Source of the DNA: Odiellus spinosus
Taxonomy: Eukaryota > Arthropoda > Arachnida > Opiliones > Phalangiidae
Direction of reading: 5' to 3'
NCBI GenBank assembly: GCA_963920705.1
Contig: CAWUCO010000167.1
Location: 868,001-932,000 of the forward strand
DNA length: 64,000 nucleotides
Both the position numbers and the translations under genes were made by a program. This document shows, one piece after another, positions 8,662-20,533 of this stretch. The notes beneath the pieces were generated by a model. It did not search any database, was not told the DNA's origin, and saw nothing but the letters and a program-made list of their open reading frames with translations. Positions within the stretch are counted from its first letter, which is position 1, and each line of letters opens with the position of its first letter.

Positions 8662-11213
8662 TTAAAAAATAGACTGACGTAAGGCGGGCTTGAATTGGGT
8701 ACACATCAGAGGAGACACCTTATTGAAAAGACCCATGGCCTTAATGTTGACTTCGCTTTTTGATTCATCATTAATATCAGCTACAAACATATAAATTCAT
8801 TAAAGATAATACACATTTTTATAGAAACAAAATAATAAAATAAGTTATTGCAGGGTGAACATTCCAAAAACCCACATATTGATGTAATGGCCCTTTCTAT
8901 TCAGGACCCTATTTTTGGGGGAGCTTTGGAGTGACACAGACCCAGCTAACACACCTCCATCCATTTGAAAACAGTTTGTTTTGGAAATCTAAATACCTTT
9001 TCGAATCAGCGTCCAATATTTTTCTTTCAATGCTTTAAGTTGCTCTCGGTTTATTTCTGTACCAGGCTAAAATTTAAATATGTTAGTCGGAAGTAAGTTA
9101 CTCATAAAAGCATAATTTATTACTTCAAATAATGGAAAAATTAGTGTTGAGTCTTCGTTAAAATGATTCATTATTAAGAGAATTATAGATCCAATAACAT
9201 CAAACTCAGATAGTTTTTCTACATCTTTAAGTTTTTCAATCATAGTGACACAGTATTTTTTCTTGCTTTTTGAGAAAAATAGCAAAAACAATGCTGTTTT
9301 TTCTTTAAAAATTCTATGAAATTGTTTATAACATTATGGCCTGTAAGTTTCTCCAAATGCACTCTCATTCCAGAAATCTCAAAAAGAAATGGCCATTGTG
9401 ATTTAATTTCTTGTAGCTCCATTCCACTATTAATATCTTTTCTTTGAAGAGCATAAGAAAGACGCATCCTAGAGTCCACAACTTCATTTGGAGGATCCAT
9501 TTCAAAATGCAGGGCCAAAAGCTCTTTGCGAAGGGTTTCACACGAGTCCAAATGATCATCGCTGCTTTCGGGATTGTAATGAAAAGAATCGGTGTTTTTT
9601 AATTCCAAACGTGAAGGCTTGAATTTTTTAACTTTTTTCACTCTTGGCATAGCATTGAATTCTTGCCGGGAAATATAATCCAGCCTGTTATAAAGTTGCT
9701 TTACAAAAAGTGAGTCCCCAAGTCCAATTTTTTTCTCTCCCACTTTGTCCACCAGGGAATTTGGAAATCGCTGCATGAAATGCTTAGAGATCTTTCGCTT
9801 ACTACTATATGTAGGGCGAATGCATTTTTTTAAGACGTCATCAACTAGAGTTCGAATCACGATGCCACGACTTTTCAAACTTGAAGCTTTATTTTTCAAT
9901 AATTGTTGTTGTACTGGCTTTGTAAAAATGTCCAATTTAATTTTGTACGCAACAGCCCAATTTTCATTTCTATATTCGCAAACCTAAGAGATTTGAAGTT
10001 TGCTTTATATAAACCGTGAAAAGACCTTTAATTAAATAGGATTCTGGCCTAAGTTATTTTAGATTATTACGAATTATTTAAACTACAGCTGCTTTAGAAT
10101 TAGTATGTCTTATTACCTGGCCAGGAGATTCTTGGCTCCAAGAGAGCTTGCTTGGTCCAGCTTCGTTGCCAGCTAAGCTGTCGTCATTCTTCGAAATGGG
10201 GCTTGATGAACAGATCCGGCTTCGTCCAGCTTTGTTGCCAGCAAAGCTGTCGTCATTCTTCGAAATGGGGCTTGATGAATAGATCCGGCTTGGTCCAGCT
10301 TTGTTGCCCACTAAGCTGTCATCATTCTTCGAAACGGGGCTTGAATAGATCCGGCTTGGTCCAGCTTCGTCGTCAACTAAACAGGCAGCATTCAACGAAA
10401 TTGGGCTTAATATCTCACTTCTCTCTGAAATATGAAAAACAATTATCCTTAGCATATTCTAAATTCTAAGCCAATTGAAGTGAGGGTTAAGTGCAAAATC
10501 ATGTGATGTTTTATAAATTCTTTGTCAAAAAATAAGACCTGTTTGCGTATTAAAACATTTCGGAAATATCTCTAAACTTTTCTAAACTAAATCAAAATAG
10601 GTCCCCGTTTTACCCCCGAAATTCAAAAATTTTAAACTGTGTCCTCCGACCAATCAGAGCGCAGTCGCCATGTAGTGCTTAAGAAGTGTAAGCAACGCTA
10701 AAACTAGGTTTAACATCGCGTATCGCTCCGCGTTAGTCGTTATTACTTTGCTTACAAGCTGTCGAAGGCGCTAGTCGATAAGCGATGTTAAATCTGGCTT
10801 TACTACGTTGCGCCTCTGCTGTATTTGGTCGGAGGATGCAGTTTCTAATATTTGAATTTGAGTTCATGGCGAGTGTCAAATTATCCAGTCACTAAATAGA
10901 GTTCCCAGACCTATACCAAAGGTATAATAGAAGGCAACACATTAGATATTATCATCATACCAGGTACAATTATATTTTCCTTAGACGTCAGAGATTTAGC
11001 ATGCATGATTAGCTTTCGTATATGTATACATTTTAATGCAGAGTCTTTTAAGTCGCTCTCCGCCACATATTGGATGTCACCTTCAGTCTCAACTCCAGCC
11101 AGAATTAAAAGAGTTACAACTTCTGCTATATCGGTTGATGAAAGTGTTGGTATTACAGTTTCTATCAAGGATTTTAGTCCATTCTTAAGATCTTCGTGGT
11201 CTTCTTCATCCAT
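8662..11213 (-). CDS. SAMD3-like protein gene, five exons, one frameshift
   Basis: Exons on the minus strand: 11213-10961, 10424-10117, 9983-9124, 9066-8997 and 8780-8662. Every junction is GT-AG and phases agree (1, 0, 0, 1). Exon 1 carries a SAM-like domain (LILAGVETEGDIQYV, then a helix ending HIRKLIMHAK). Exon 2 is a Ser-rich repeat linker. Exon 3 has the pattern of the SAMD3 C-terminal region: NWAVAYKIKLD, a KHFMQRFPNSL segment, basic KKVKKFKPSR, RMRLSYALQRKDIN and WPFLFEISGMRVHLEKLTG. Exon 3 is 1 nt short in an A-run near 9300, so the gene is a young pseudogene or the assembly has an indel. Stop TAA 8664-8662. The ATG directly follows an AG, so a 5' noncoding exon is likely. Confidence 0.6.
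10140..10395 (-). repeat. Coding tandem repeat in exon 2 of the SAMD3-like gene
   Basis: Four imperfect units of about 63-69 bp encode AGPSRIYSS.P.SKNDDSL.GNK. Because the unit length stays a multiple of three, the frame is kept, as expected for a repeat that expanded within a coding exon. Confidence 0.7.
10634..10846. mobile_element. Fold-back MITE in intron 1 of the SAMD3-like gene
   Basis: Terminal inverted repeats AAACTG..TCCTCCGACCAA face each other (10634-10653 and 10827-10846). The inner halves also pair (TTTAACATCGC against GCGATGTTAAA), so the whole 213 bp can fold back. No coding capacity. It lies between the exon boundaries 10961 and 10424. Confidence 0.6.
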
Positions 11214-11253
11214 CTAAAATTTTAAAGACAAATTCAAATATGTATAATTTATA

Positions 11254-13499
11254 CAGGGTGGAAACCTTCGCCGGCGTCCAGTCGAGATACTTCCCCTTAC
11301 GCATTGTTGTTATTCAGTGAAATGTTAAGGGATTTACAGGCGCTATTGGGATCAGTTCACTTCAGTTCCACTTAATAATCAAAGGTTTCAGTTTTAATGT
11401 AGAGAAATGAAATGCAAAAGTGAAATCAATGACGGATTTAATTTAATTAGGAAAGAAAAGATGTCACTTGCGGAAACCAAATAGCCCAAATTGAAGTTAA
11501 TCAAACATTTCCAAATTTAAAGATTAAACTCTTCAAATTTAATAACAAAGCATTACATTAAATGTTCAAAATGTCTTCCGTCGACATTGACACATTGCCG
11601 ACAACGTAATTGCCAGTTTTCTCTTTCGCGAGTTAACATCTCGGGAGAAACGAGAGCAGCCGCTTGCTGAATTCGGTCTCGAAGGCTATCAAGTGTTGGT
11701 GGCTCAGTGGCGTACACAAGGCTTTGTACATACCCCCAAAAGAAAAAATCCACCGGCGTTAAATCTGGCGAACGAGGTGGCCAAGCGACTGGACCACCAC
11801 GACCTATCCATTGGGGACCGAATTCCGCGTCTAGCCAATCCCGAGAAACACGTGCAAAATGCGGTGGTGCCTCTTTCAAGAAATCGGGTTTTTACAAAAC
11901 AGTCTAGGTCATAATCAAACAACAAAAAACGGACTGCTTTCTTCAATGAGAAACATTTAACCTTTGTTTCGCAGTCTACGTCATGCACAACAAAATTCTT
12001 ATTTTTTGAAACAATAAAAAAACAAAGACAGTAAATGCGAAACAAAGGCTACATGTTTCTAATTGAAGAAAGCAGTCCGTTTTCTAGCTTAAATCTGGTA
12101 AAACATGGCTGAAATTGATTTGTACAGTTTTGAGGATTAACTTGAAATGTTTTTCATTTACGGAGAGTGTCAGAGAAACGCAAGGTTAGCTGATAGGACG
12201 TTTGCAGAAAGGTTTCCGAACCGGCCACATCCGGGGCATCAAGTAATTTTAAACGCAATAACCCGATTTCTTGAAAGAGGCACGGTGATTCGACGTAATG
12301 CACCAGTGCGACATCAACATCATCCGCCAGTTGTACAAGGAGGTGGACACGGGGCGGGCAGACGAAACGAAGTAGTAAGGCGTATCGTAGAAAACCCCCA
12401 CACCAGTTCACGGGCAATCGGAGCGGAATTAAATTGTTCTCATACAACGGTCTTAAAAATTCTTCGTGGTGAAGGATTTCACCCCTACAAATTTCATCTT
12501 CACCAACATCTTAAACCATAAGACTTTGGACCACGCGTAGAGTTTTGCCGATGGGTATTGGACCAAATTGAAGTTGATGGAAATTTCCTAAACCACGTAC
12601 TTACGAGTGATGAGTGTACGTTTTACCGGGACGGTACAGTTAACCGCCACAACATGCACTACTGGTCGAGGGAAAATCCCCATTGGCTAAGGGCGAATAA
12701 TCACCAAGAAAACTGGAGGATAAACGTTTGGTGTGGATTGTTAGGTGATCGGGTAATTGGACCTGTTTTTCTCGAAGAACATCTAAACGGAGATCGTTAC
12801 GTTGATCTCTTAAACACTGTAGTGTCCGATGCCCTAGACGATCTTCCCTTAGCAGAACGAAGACGAGTCTGGTACCAGCACGATGGTGCACCACCGCATT
12901 TTGCACGTGTTTCTCGGGATTGGCTAGACGCGGAATTCGGTCCCCAATGGATAGGTCGTGGTGGTCCAGTCGCTTGGCCACCTCGTTCGCCAGATTTAAC
13001 GCCGGTGGATTTTTTCTTTTGGGGGTATGTACAAAGCCTTGTGTACGCCACTGAGCCACCAACACTTGATAGCCTTCGAGACCGAATTCAGCAAGCGGCT
13101 GCTCTCGTTTCTCCCGAGATGTTAACTCGCGAAAGAGAAAACTGGCAATTCCGTTGTCGGCAATGTGTCAATGTCGAGGGAAGACATTTTGAACATTTAA
13201 TGTAATGCTTTGTTATTAAATTTGAAGAGTTTAATGTTTAAATTTGGAAATGTTTGATTAACTTCAATTTGGGCTATTTGGTTTCCGCAAGTGACATCTT
13301 TTCTTTCCTAATTAAATTAAGTTAAATCCGTCATTGATTTCACTTGTGCATTTCATTTCTCTACATTAAAACTGAAACCTTTGATTATTAAGTGGAACTG
13401 ATCCCAATAGCGCCTGTAAATCCCTTAACATTTCACTGAATAACAACAATGCGTAAGGGGAAGTATCTCGACTGGACGCCGGCGAAGGTTTCCACCCTG
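11254..13499. mobile_element. Composite fold-back mariner-like element
   Basis: Both ends are the same 3' terminus (CAGGGTGGAAACC at 11254 and its complement ending at 13499), flanked by TA on both sides (11252-11253, 13500-13501), the Tc1/mariner target duplication. The left arm, 11254-11870, is a near-identical inverted copy of about 12888-13499, including the last 108 or so codons of the transposase. Inside it a 20-bp piece matching transposase codons near 12262-12281 is joined directly to the C-terminal piece, so the left copy is an internally deleted element in opposite orientation. A 48-bp inverted repeat (11926-11973 with 12034-12082) marks the head-to-head centre. Neither copy has its 5' terminal repeat. 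Confidence 0.8.
12147..13205 (+). pseudogene. Mariner-type DDE transposase with DUF4817-like HTH, one stop
   Basis: The N-terminal FIYGECQRNARLADRTFAER is the DUF4817-type helix-turn-helix common in arthropod mariners. A second HTH follows (SSRAIGAELNCSHTTVLKIL). The DDE core has its first Asp in LTSDECTF, second in YQHDGAPPHFA and third in SPDLTPVDFFFWG. One in-frame TAA at 12519-12521 interrupts the linker between HTH and catalytic core; the frame before and after is the same. About 352 codons, normal for the family. The element therefore looks recently active but is not autonomous as read here. Confidence 0.85.
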
Positions 13500-13501
13500 T
13501 A

Positions 13502-13880
13502 TATGGAAACTATTCTAACTTGTGAATCAATTCTCTGTAATTAAATTCATCAAACAATAGTTAAGAAAACATTTCATTAATTTCAAACATGCAGAACATA
13601 TTTCTATTAATTTCTCATAAAATCTAGCCTTACCCCAAGTAGTTTTCAGCATACGTGTTAGGAATGGTGAACACTGTGCTTAAGAGTTATCAACTTCTTC
13701 CCGAGTATGTTGTAGCTTGGCAATGGATAGAAGTCGCCCAAATTATTCACATAAAGTTGTTTCAGTGAGTTCGTAGACGTGTAGTTTCACACAATGTTTT
13801 GAATTATATAAAGTCACCCAGCATAACACTGAATCATTTTCAGCTTTACACACCATCATTATCTGTATGCAACCAAATAG
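13502..13880. other. Intergenic; nothing recognised
   Basis: AT-rich sequence between the mariner and the zinc-finger/transposase-like pseudogene. No ORF, repeat or RNA signature could be supported. Confidence 0.5.
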
Positions 13881-16530
13881 CTAATAATTATCCGAGGTTT
13901 TAGTAACGACAAAAGTTACTTTTTTGTAAAGCGTGCCCTTGTAATTAACTCTTTTCCAAAATGTTATGTTTTCAACACTTAAATTACAAGCAGCAATTTC
14001 ATTCAGCATCTGCAACGAAATTTCGCCTTCAATTAAACTGGAACTGTAGTACGTAATAGAAGATGGGAATGGGGTTCCAGCCATAAAATACGCTTGTTGA
14101 ATTTGGTGTTTATGCGATAAAGTCTTTGTAATGTTCAAAAGGTTTTTGGTATTTTGGGCATACTTCTTATAAACATGGTGTTTACTCTTAAAACGAAGGG
14201 TCCAGAGACGTATAAGTGGCCCATAATGTAGAATTAGCTCTGGGTAGTGTTCCAAAACATAGTGGTGTTTGGCTTTTAATTTGTAACCCGGGAAACATTT
14301 CAAAATACCTTCTTTATAATCCTTTAGCAAAACCACTAATAAAGCTACTTCAAGTTTTGAAATTTTGGGAGACATCACTAATTCTAAAAAAAAATTAATT
14401 GGAGATATAGGTCCCAAACAGGGTCTGAAAAATCCCTTATCTTATCTTTTAGAATTAGTGAAAAGAGCCTCAAAAGACACCAAATCTGAGGTGTGTCTCC
14501 AGTTAATTTTTTACTATTATGTCTAGCTGAGCATGGCTTATTACCAACATCGCTGCCTTCGATTTTAAATTGAGATATCTGCCAGTTGTAATTTTTCCAA
14601 GAGATCCATTTGTTAGTACTTATAAAATATTTCAAGTACTGGTATAAGTCGTAAACCACAACCCCTTCAAATAAATCGTGAGCAACGCAAGGAGCTAATC
14701 CGGGGTTGCATACATGAAAAAATTTAAGTTCGTTAAAAACAGAATCTCTAACTATTCCATTATTAGAAGTTATACCCGGCTGGGAAGCTAGTTTTAATAT
14801 GCTCTCTTTGTAATTTTGTAGGGTTCTTTGAGTAAATGGCCCATTTCCTTGAATTTCCTCACCAGTAGCCAAGCAATAGCGACAAATATGTCCATTTCTA
14901 AAAATTTTCTGATATCCCCCTATCTCATGGTTTCCCAGATTATCTACTAAACTAGTTAAAAATATTAACTGGTCATTTTTTCTGCAGGTACTGTACATCT
15001 TTATTAATAAATTTTCACAAGGATTCACTGCACTTTCTTTTTATTCTTATCAAAAATTATTGATATTTAAACAACGTTTCGGAGCTAGTTACTCCATCAT
15101 CAGGTCTCAAGAGACCTGATGATGGAGTAACTAGCTCCGAAACGTTGTTTAAATATCAATAATTTTTGATAAGAATAAAAAGAAAGTGCAATGAATCCTT
15201 GTGAAAATTTATTAAAGTAGTTAATGTTTTCCTCCTATAAATATCCCTTGGGTTTCTAGATCTTTCAGGTCGCTGACTAGCTTCTTCTTGGGGTCTTTAA
15301 AGTAGGAATCCCTACATAATAAAATCAACTGCATGTGATTAACTGTAGATCGGAACTATGGTGGTATATTTATTAAATTGTAATACAGCCCAACTATCTT
15401 ATGAATACACCTCGCAGATCCCAGTGGATTTACAGTTTCAAATGCATCCTGGAATATCAAGAGGTGAATGCAACTTCTAAAGTCTTCCATATGCATATAG
15501 TCACGACTAAACACTTCTCCGTCACATACGTCCTCTAGAATTGGATTAATCTTGGGCATATATGAAAGTTTTGGAAACGTTAGTATTTTTCCCACTTCTG
15601 GGTTAGATATTAATGTTATGAGGGTATCCTTTACTGGTACGTAATGATAGAACTTTTTCTTCCTTCCCTTTTCATAACCAAGGAAAATTGGCACTGGTTC
15701 CACAAATTTTAAAGTGTTTTTGATGTACTTCTCTCGAAGATGAATTGTTTTAAAATTTTCGTTTGACATTTCCATTATATTACATTGTGAAAATATATCA
15801 AGAACCCGTGTTATGACATCTTCATCTACTCTGGCAGCCTTGAGATTCGAGAATAACTTTTTTGAAATAAGGGATTTTTCAAGGTGTGTTAAATTCGAGA
15901 GTTCCTCAGCGATGTACTGCACTGTACTACTCGGTAGACATTTTTCCGCTTGAAGTTTCAAATAAAACATTCCCAGATTATCTTGAAAGGCTTTTGGTTT
16001 ATCAAAATCCTCCAAACCACAGTCAGAACCGCTCACTTCATACTCATCACCCAATTCTTCATTAGGAAGCTCATTATTAGATTCTAGCAACGCTACACTA
16101 GCCCCTAATTTGAATTCGCAGTTTCCTTTATGTTTACGACTTAAATGGCTTCTTAACGATGATTTTGATTTAAATTTAGTTCAATTGCACAGTTCAATCG
16201 GGCATGACACTGTGTAGCCCTCTTTAATGTGGTCATTTAAATGAGCATAGAAGGTTTCAAAATACTATTTTGAAAGGAACAATTTGGAATTATGCATTTT
16301 AAACCCTCCTGTTGGAGTAATGGGGACGGTGGTCTACCAGTATTTGTTTTCAAATCAGTGTTCTGATTTCTATATGCGTGGCTCTTAAATGTGCCAAAAT
16401 CTGTAAATGTCTTTTCACAACAATTGAAATTTATACGACACAAATTTTTAAGAGAAGAACAGTGACAGCAGTATTTTTTTAAAACATGGGTAGAATATCC
16501 ACAATCTCGGAGGAAACATTTGTAACGCAT
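13881..16530 (-). pseudogene. C2H2 zinc-finger, transposase-like gene, broken
   Basis: The N-terminal part (16530-16120) has three to four C2H2-like fingers: a fragment CCEKTFTDFGTFKSHAYR, then CIIPNCSFQN, then CPIELCN...FKSKSSLRSHLSRKH. The middle (16090-15240) has FYHYVPVKDTLITLI, NPLGSARCIHKIVGLYYNL and CRDSYFKD. The C-terminal part has NLGNHEIGGY and CRYCLATGEE, then FHVCNPGLAPCVAHDLFEG and a W..LRLF segment. This architecture occurs in a multi-copy animal family usually left unnamed or called transposase-like; I cannot place it in a superfamily. Breaks: frameshift near 16250, TGA near 16177, TAG at 15358-15356, a palindromic insertion at 14998-15221, and a shift near 14400. Confidence 0.5.
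14998..15221. repeat. Near-perfect 224-bp palindrome with hammerhead-like core on each strand
   Basis: Two arms of about 111 bp (14998-15108 and 15111-15221) are inverted copies with one mismatch and a 2-nt spacer. Each arm contains CTGATGA, a short GGAG/CTCC stem with a small loop, then GAAAC, the order of a hammerhead ribozyme core such as those reported in Penelope-like elements. There is one extra base between CTGATGA and the stem, and stem III is weak, so activity is doubtful. The insertion interrupts the transposase-like pseudogene. Confidence 0.75.
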
Positions 16531-17781
16531 GATCTGAAATCACAGTCAGACTTTACACCTCCACATTCTTCCCTTCCAAGAAAATATTAGCTCGAACCTT
16601 TCCTTCAAGAAAGATGGAAGAAGATGGCAGACTGACCCCCTCAAAATATATGCGTTTTTGAATTTAGCTCCTTCACCAAAAACTGCGCATCTTTTCCAAA
16701 ATAAGCGTTTTTAATTTAGCTCTTTCACCAAAAATTATGCGCCTTTCCCAAAATATGAGTTTTTAATTTAGCTCTTAAGAATATTCTTTTTAAAAAATAA
16801 TCTCAGGCAAAGGCCCAAATTCCGGATTCTTATTGAGGGGGTGAGTCTGCGGTCTTCTTGCCGAGTGAGAATCTAGCTTTAGATGAAAGATCGAGCAAAT
16901 AAAACTTATCGAGCAATCTAAATCTGTGCGACTCGATGGTTGCTACCATGTAACGCAATTCTCAATTACATTCAGTATGGGCTGTACACTATCGGCCATA
17001 ATTATAAAATAGGCTAGCATTGTGAATTTTTAAAATTTTCTAATTGATTTGGCATGATAAATTCATTATGACTAAATATTAGGAAATATTTAAGCTTTCG
17101 CTTACCTTATTTAAAATTTTAAGGTTCCAACTTCCAAGATTAAAACTTCCAAGTAACTATAGAGAGAATTCTTTAAGGGAAGTAAACCATTAGTCAAAAT
17201 ATAATTACTTTCTGGTTTTAAAATAAAATACTTTATCTTTACTATTACATTTGCTAAATATTTTTAAAAATTGCAATCAAGAAATTGTCCAAGACTCCGA
17301 CAACGGGAAACATGAGAGATAAAATGGCGTCACTAAGCTACATCACCACAGTCTTTCTTCCATCTCGCCGCTGCATGGGATAGTACAGGGTGGGAAAAAA
17401 GGATCTAAATCTAATGGAAGACATTGGTGGCTCAGCGAGCTCAGCGGTGAGACCTGCTTAACGCAGCCATCGGGTTTCAGGGTGACGTAGGTATCGCCAA
17501 CCATTGACTAGCCTCGACGTATAGGTAAGGCTTTTAAAGCCTTTTAAAAATGGCGGTTGCACTCTATGGAGGAATTATGTAAAACTCCCAGCTTTTTATT
17601 TCCTGAAATATCGAAGATTTCGAAGGTATTTGGTGGTTTAAAATCATGGATTCCAAGTAGGATTCCAGAGTAAGTAATGGGTATTATGGAAACGGCATAT
17701 TACGATACAATAATCGAGACCATTCTTAATTTTAAGTCGAGGCTTCAGCCGAGTTTTAATTATAATAGTTTCCCTTTTCAG
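16531..17781. other. Intergenic, probable 5' flank of the Mdm2-like gene
   Basis: No convincing coding exon is visible. Around 17400-17500 a GC-richer stretch contains TGGCTCAGCGAG, similar to a Pol III A box, but no clear B box follows. A first exon of the Mdm2-like gene should lie here or further left; an in-frame segment before the acceptor at 17780-17781 is open to 17677 but is probably intron. Confidence 0.4.
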
Positions 17782-19219
17782 CTTTGGTGTATGCAACCCG
17801 ATTTTTTTAACTGTTTGAAAACAGTTGGCATTACCGAAAACAAACTAACTATAAAACAGGTATGGTCATTGATTCAATATTGTTGTTTTAGTTCTTTGAT
17901 ATTTGACACAACTATACAAATCGAATCCTGTTGATGATTTATCGATTTTTGATGATTGTAGATTATTAAGTATTTGAACAAATACATCTCTTTGAACAAA
18001 TTATTTAATATAACCGAGGGAATCCCTCCTAAGAATTTCTATCTGGGTGAGGATCCTTTGTCCAAAGTTCAAGGCGTCCGGCAATTCACTGTTCCTGAGT
18101 TAAAGATTCTGTTACCATTTCATATCATCCCCATAACAAATGAAAAAGATAACAGTATGTTTTAAATTTCATTTATTACAAAAATTTGAACAAATACGCT
18201 ATATTTTGTAGGTTGAAATAGGTAGGGAATAGGAAGGAGGGGAATTTAAATTTCCGAGAGATGTCTTCGGAAATATACATCCACCTCCTACCCATTGCAA
18301 CCTAAAAATTAAATATTAAAAGACTAAAATTTATCAAAATTCATCAATTTTAACATTAGAAACAATCAAATATAACATTAAGTATTCTTTTATTTAGGCC
18401 AAAATTCCGAAAGTGAAGAGGACAAAAATGCAATAAAACGAAAACTAAATGGTACTTGGCCTTGATAGAACGCGCGAACCTCCTCACTTCTGATGGTTTT
18501 TAATTATAACAAATATCTAGACGAAGAAGGTGATCAAAGTGGTCCGAAGAAAGGTCGGCACGAAGTGGAGTTATACCGCTATGGAGCGTTCGTGGTACCG
18601 AGTGCTCGAGCTCCTTATTTTAGCGGCGATGAGACAGACTATAGCGTGCAAAGCTTGGAAACTAAATACGTCCGTAATTCAGGCAACGACGTGCTCTTGT
18701 GCGACGGCACGCTCACTATAGAGGAATATCATAAAGCTAGGAACAATATTTTCTCATCGTAGGACGAAGCCAGAGTACGAAGTAGCATCTGCCTTCAGTC
18801 TAAGTTCCAGATGTTCCGATACCAGCAGCGATCAAGAGGTTTCACCAAATTTAATTGCAGTGTTCATCATGAATATTTCTTTTATAAATATTTAACGATG
18901 AATACTTTCTTGTATCAATTAATACAATTGCTTTTATCCATTATGGCCTTATGAATTTCCTGATAATGTTTGATTTCAGGACTTAGTTTGCGAGGCTCTG
19001 TTGATCAACCAAGAAGAAAATGATATACCATTCTGGGCGGACGAAAGTGATGAAGATACCACTGACACGGAACGGTCGATGTTGGGACATGAGAGCCATC
19101 TCGCTACCGGAGAAGAACAAGCATCATCCTCCATTAAATCTAAAGAAGAAGCCACGTGCGAAGGCGATAAACAGAGTTCGTCGTTTTTTCAAGGTGAAAA
19201 TGATGAATTTGAAGCGTAA

Positions 19220-19624
19220 AACAATCATTAAGTAGTAGTCTTGGTTTAATCTTTGAAATTTCAAGTTTTAAATCTAGTAACTTAAGTTAATTACTATTAA
19301 TAGTATTAAATTTACATGTTACAAATTTTCCTTGAGCAAAATAGTCAATTTTGTAAATTTTTCAGCAAGTGATCAGACTTTGCACTATCAAATTTGACTA
19401 AATTATTAAAACTTACATTAATTTAAGGCTTTGGCAGGAATATTATTATACTTGGACCTAATTTTATTTTATTTAAGGCTTGGGCTTGGCCGAAATTTCG
19501 CGATTGTTGTTAAGCCTACACCCCCAAAAATCTTGGATGGAAGATTGTTTTTACTCTAGTTACTTTTTATTTGATTGTTCTCCTCCGATTGTATCTTTCC
19601 CGTATCTTAATTGTCTATAAACCT
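19220..19624. other. Intron sequence of the Mdm2-like gene
   Basis: AT-rich, no coding signature. It lies between the acidic exon and the transposon copy A. Confidence 0.5.
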
Positions 19625-19629
19625 TTTTA

Positions 19630-19663
19630 CCTCCCCGACTGAACTTTAGTTCAGGGGGAGGTT
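19630..19663. repeat. Terminal hairpin of copy A
   Basis: ACCTCCCC, then CTGAACT...AGTTCAG, then GGGGAGGT forms a 34-bp near-perfect palindrome at the element end. The same structure is at 38287-38320 in copy B and, decayed, near 34511. Confidence 0.75.
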
Positions 19664-20284
19664 TTACACTGGTCGTGTCTGTGTGTGTGTGTCACTTCCT
19701 GTGTAAGCGGATATCCTGTGTAAGCGGATATCACGTGACCGAGCTCGTGGAGCCAAAAGTCTAGAGACGTAATCATGGCAGCTTATTGTTCAATTCCGTT
19801 TAACGGGAATTACCTCCTTTAAACGTGGCTGCCACATTGAGTTTCTGGTGTCGTGCAAAGACAGACAACAGGACGTCTCCAATTGCATATTCTCGCCTTC
19901 CACCATCCACTTTACGGTCAAACCTCGATGCTGGACAGCTGAAGGCGATTATACGCAATGGGACGTCTCCCATTGTTATGATCACCTCCGACCATCTCCA
20001 CACCAAGGTCCAACCTCCAGTGTCCGATCTCAGCGGGCCATACTACCGAGGCGTCCCTCACTAATATGGTCCACATCGATCTTGCACTCTCCAAACATCG
20101 CCCCACCAATGGGTAAATTAACATTGCGAACCAAGCGCCTAGAGATCAAGAATCGTCTAGACATTGAACGGAGGGGGTTTTCCTCCCAACTTCATGGCCA
20201 CTTCGCTCGATTAATAAAGGATTTCGAACTACCTTTTTGGAGTGAATGCAAATGAGCCCTATAGTGTGATATCGCTTAGGGAAA

Positions 20285-20533
20285 TGAAACGCAATATTAA
20301 TTTATTCTATAATTAAAAATATCAAAATGGTTAAACTTAATCTAATTAATAATTCAGATGAAAAATCGATTTAAAATTCGAGGTAGTTTAGAAGATATTT
20401 AAGAGATTATGAAACGCAATATTAATTTATTTTATAATTAAAAATATCAAAATGGTTAAACTTAATCTAATTAATAATTCAGATGAAAAATCAATTTAAA
20501 ATTCGAGATAGTTTAGAAGATATTTAAGAAATT
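20285..20533. repeat. 125-bp tandem duplication inside copy A
   Basis: TGAAACGCAATATTAATTTA starts both at 20285 and 20410, and the following 120 or so bp match with very few differences. Copy B does not show this duplication in the same place. Confidence 0.85.

Noticed and set aside
11704-12045. Independent ORFs on both strands in the mariner arms (11704-12045, 12640-13065, 12797-13051)
   Set aside because: They are antisense or out-of-frame shadows of the transposase C-terminal coding region and its inverted copy.
17400-17500. tRNA-derived SINE (A-box-like TGGCTCAGCGAG)
   Set aside because: No convincing B box, tail or target duplication; a single short match is not enough.
17677-17781. 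Coding start of the Mdm2-like gene at 17677
   Set aside because: An AG acceptor with a pyrimidine tract at 17771-17781 and lack of Mdm2 similarity upstream make this stretch more likely intron.
19800-20255. Several overlapping ORFs of 68-135 codons in copy A
   Set aside because: No domain signature, frames overlap on both strands, and the equivalent region of copy B has different breaks; treated as noncoding transposon sequence.
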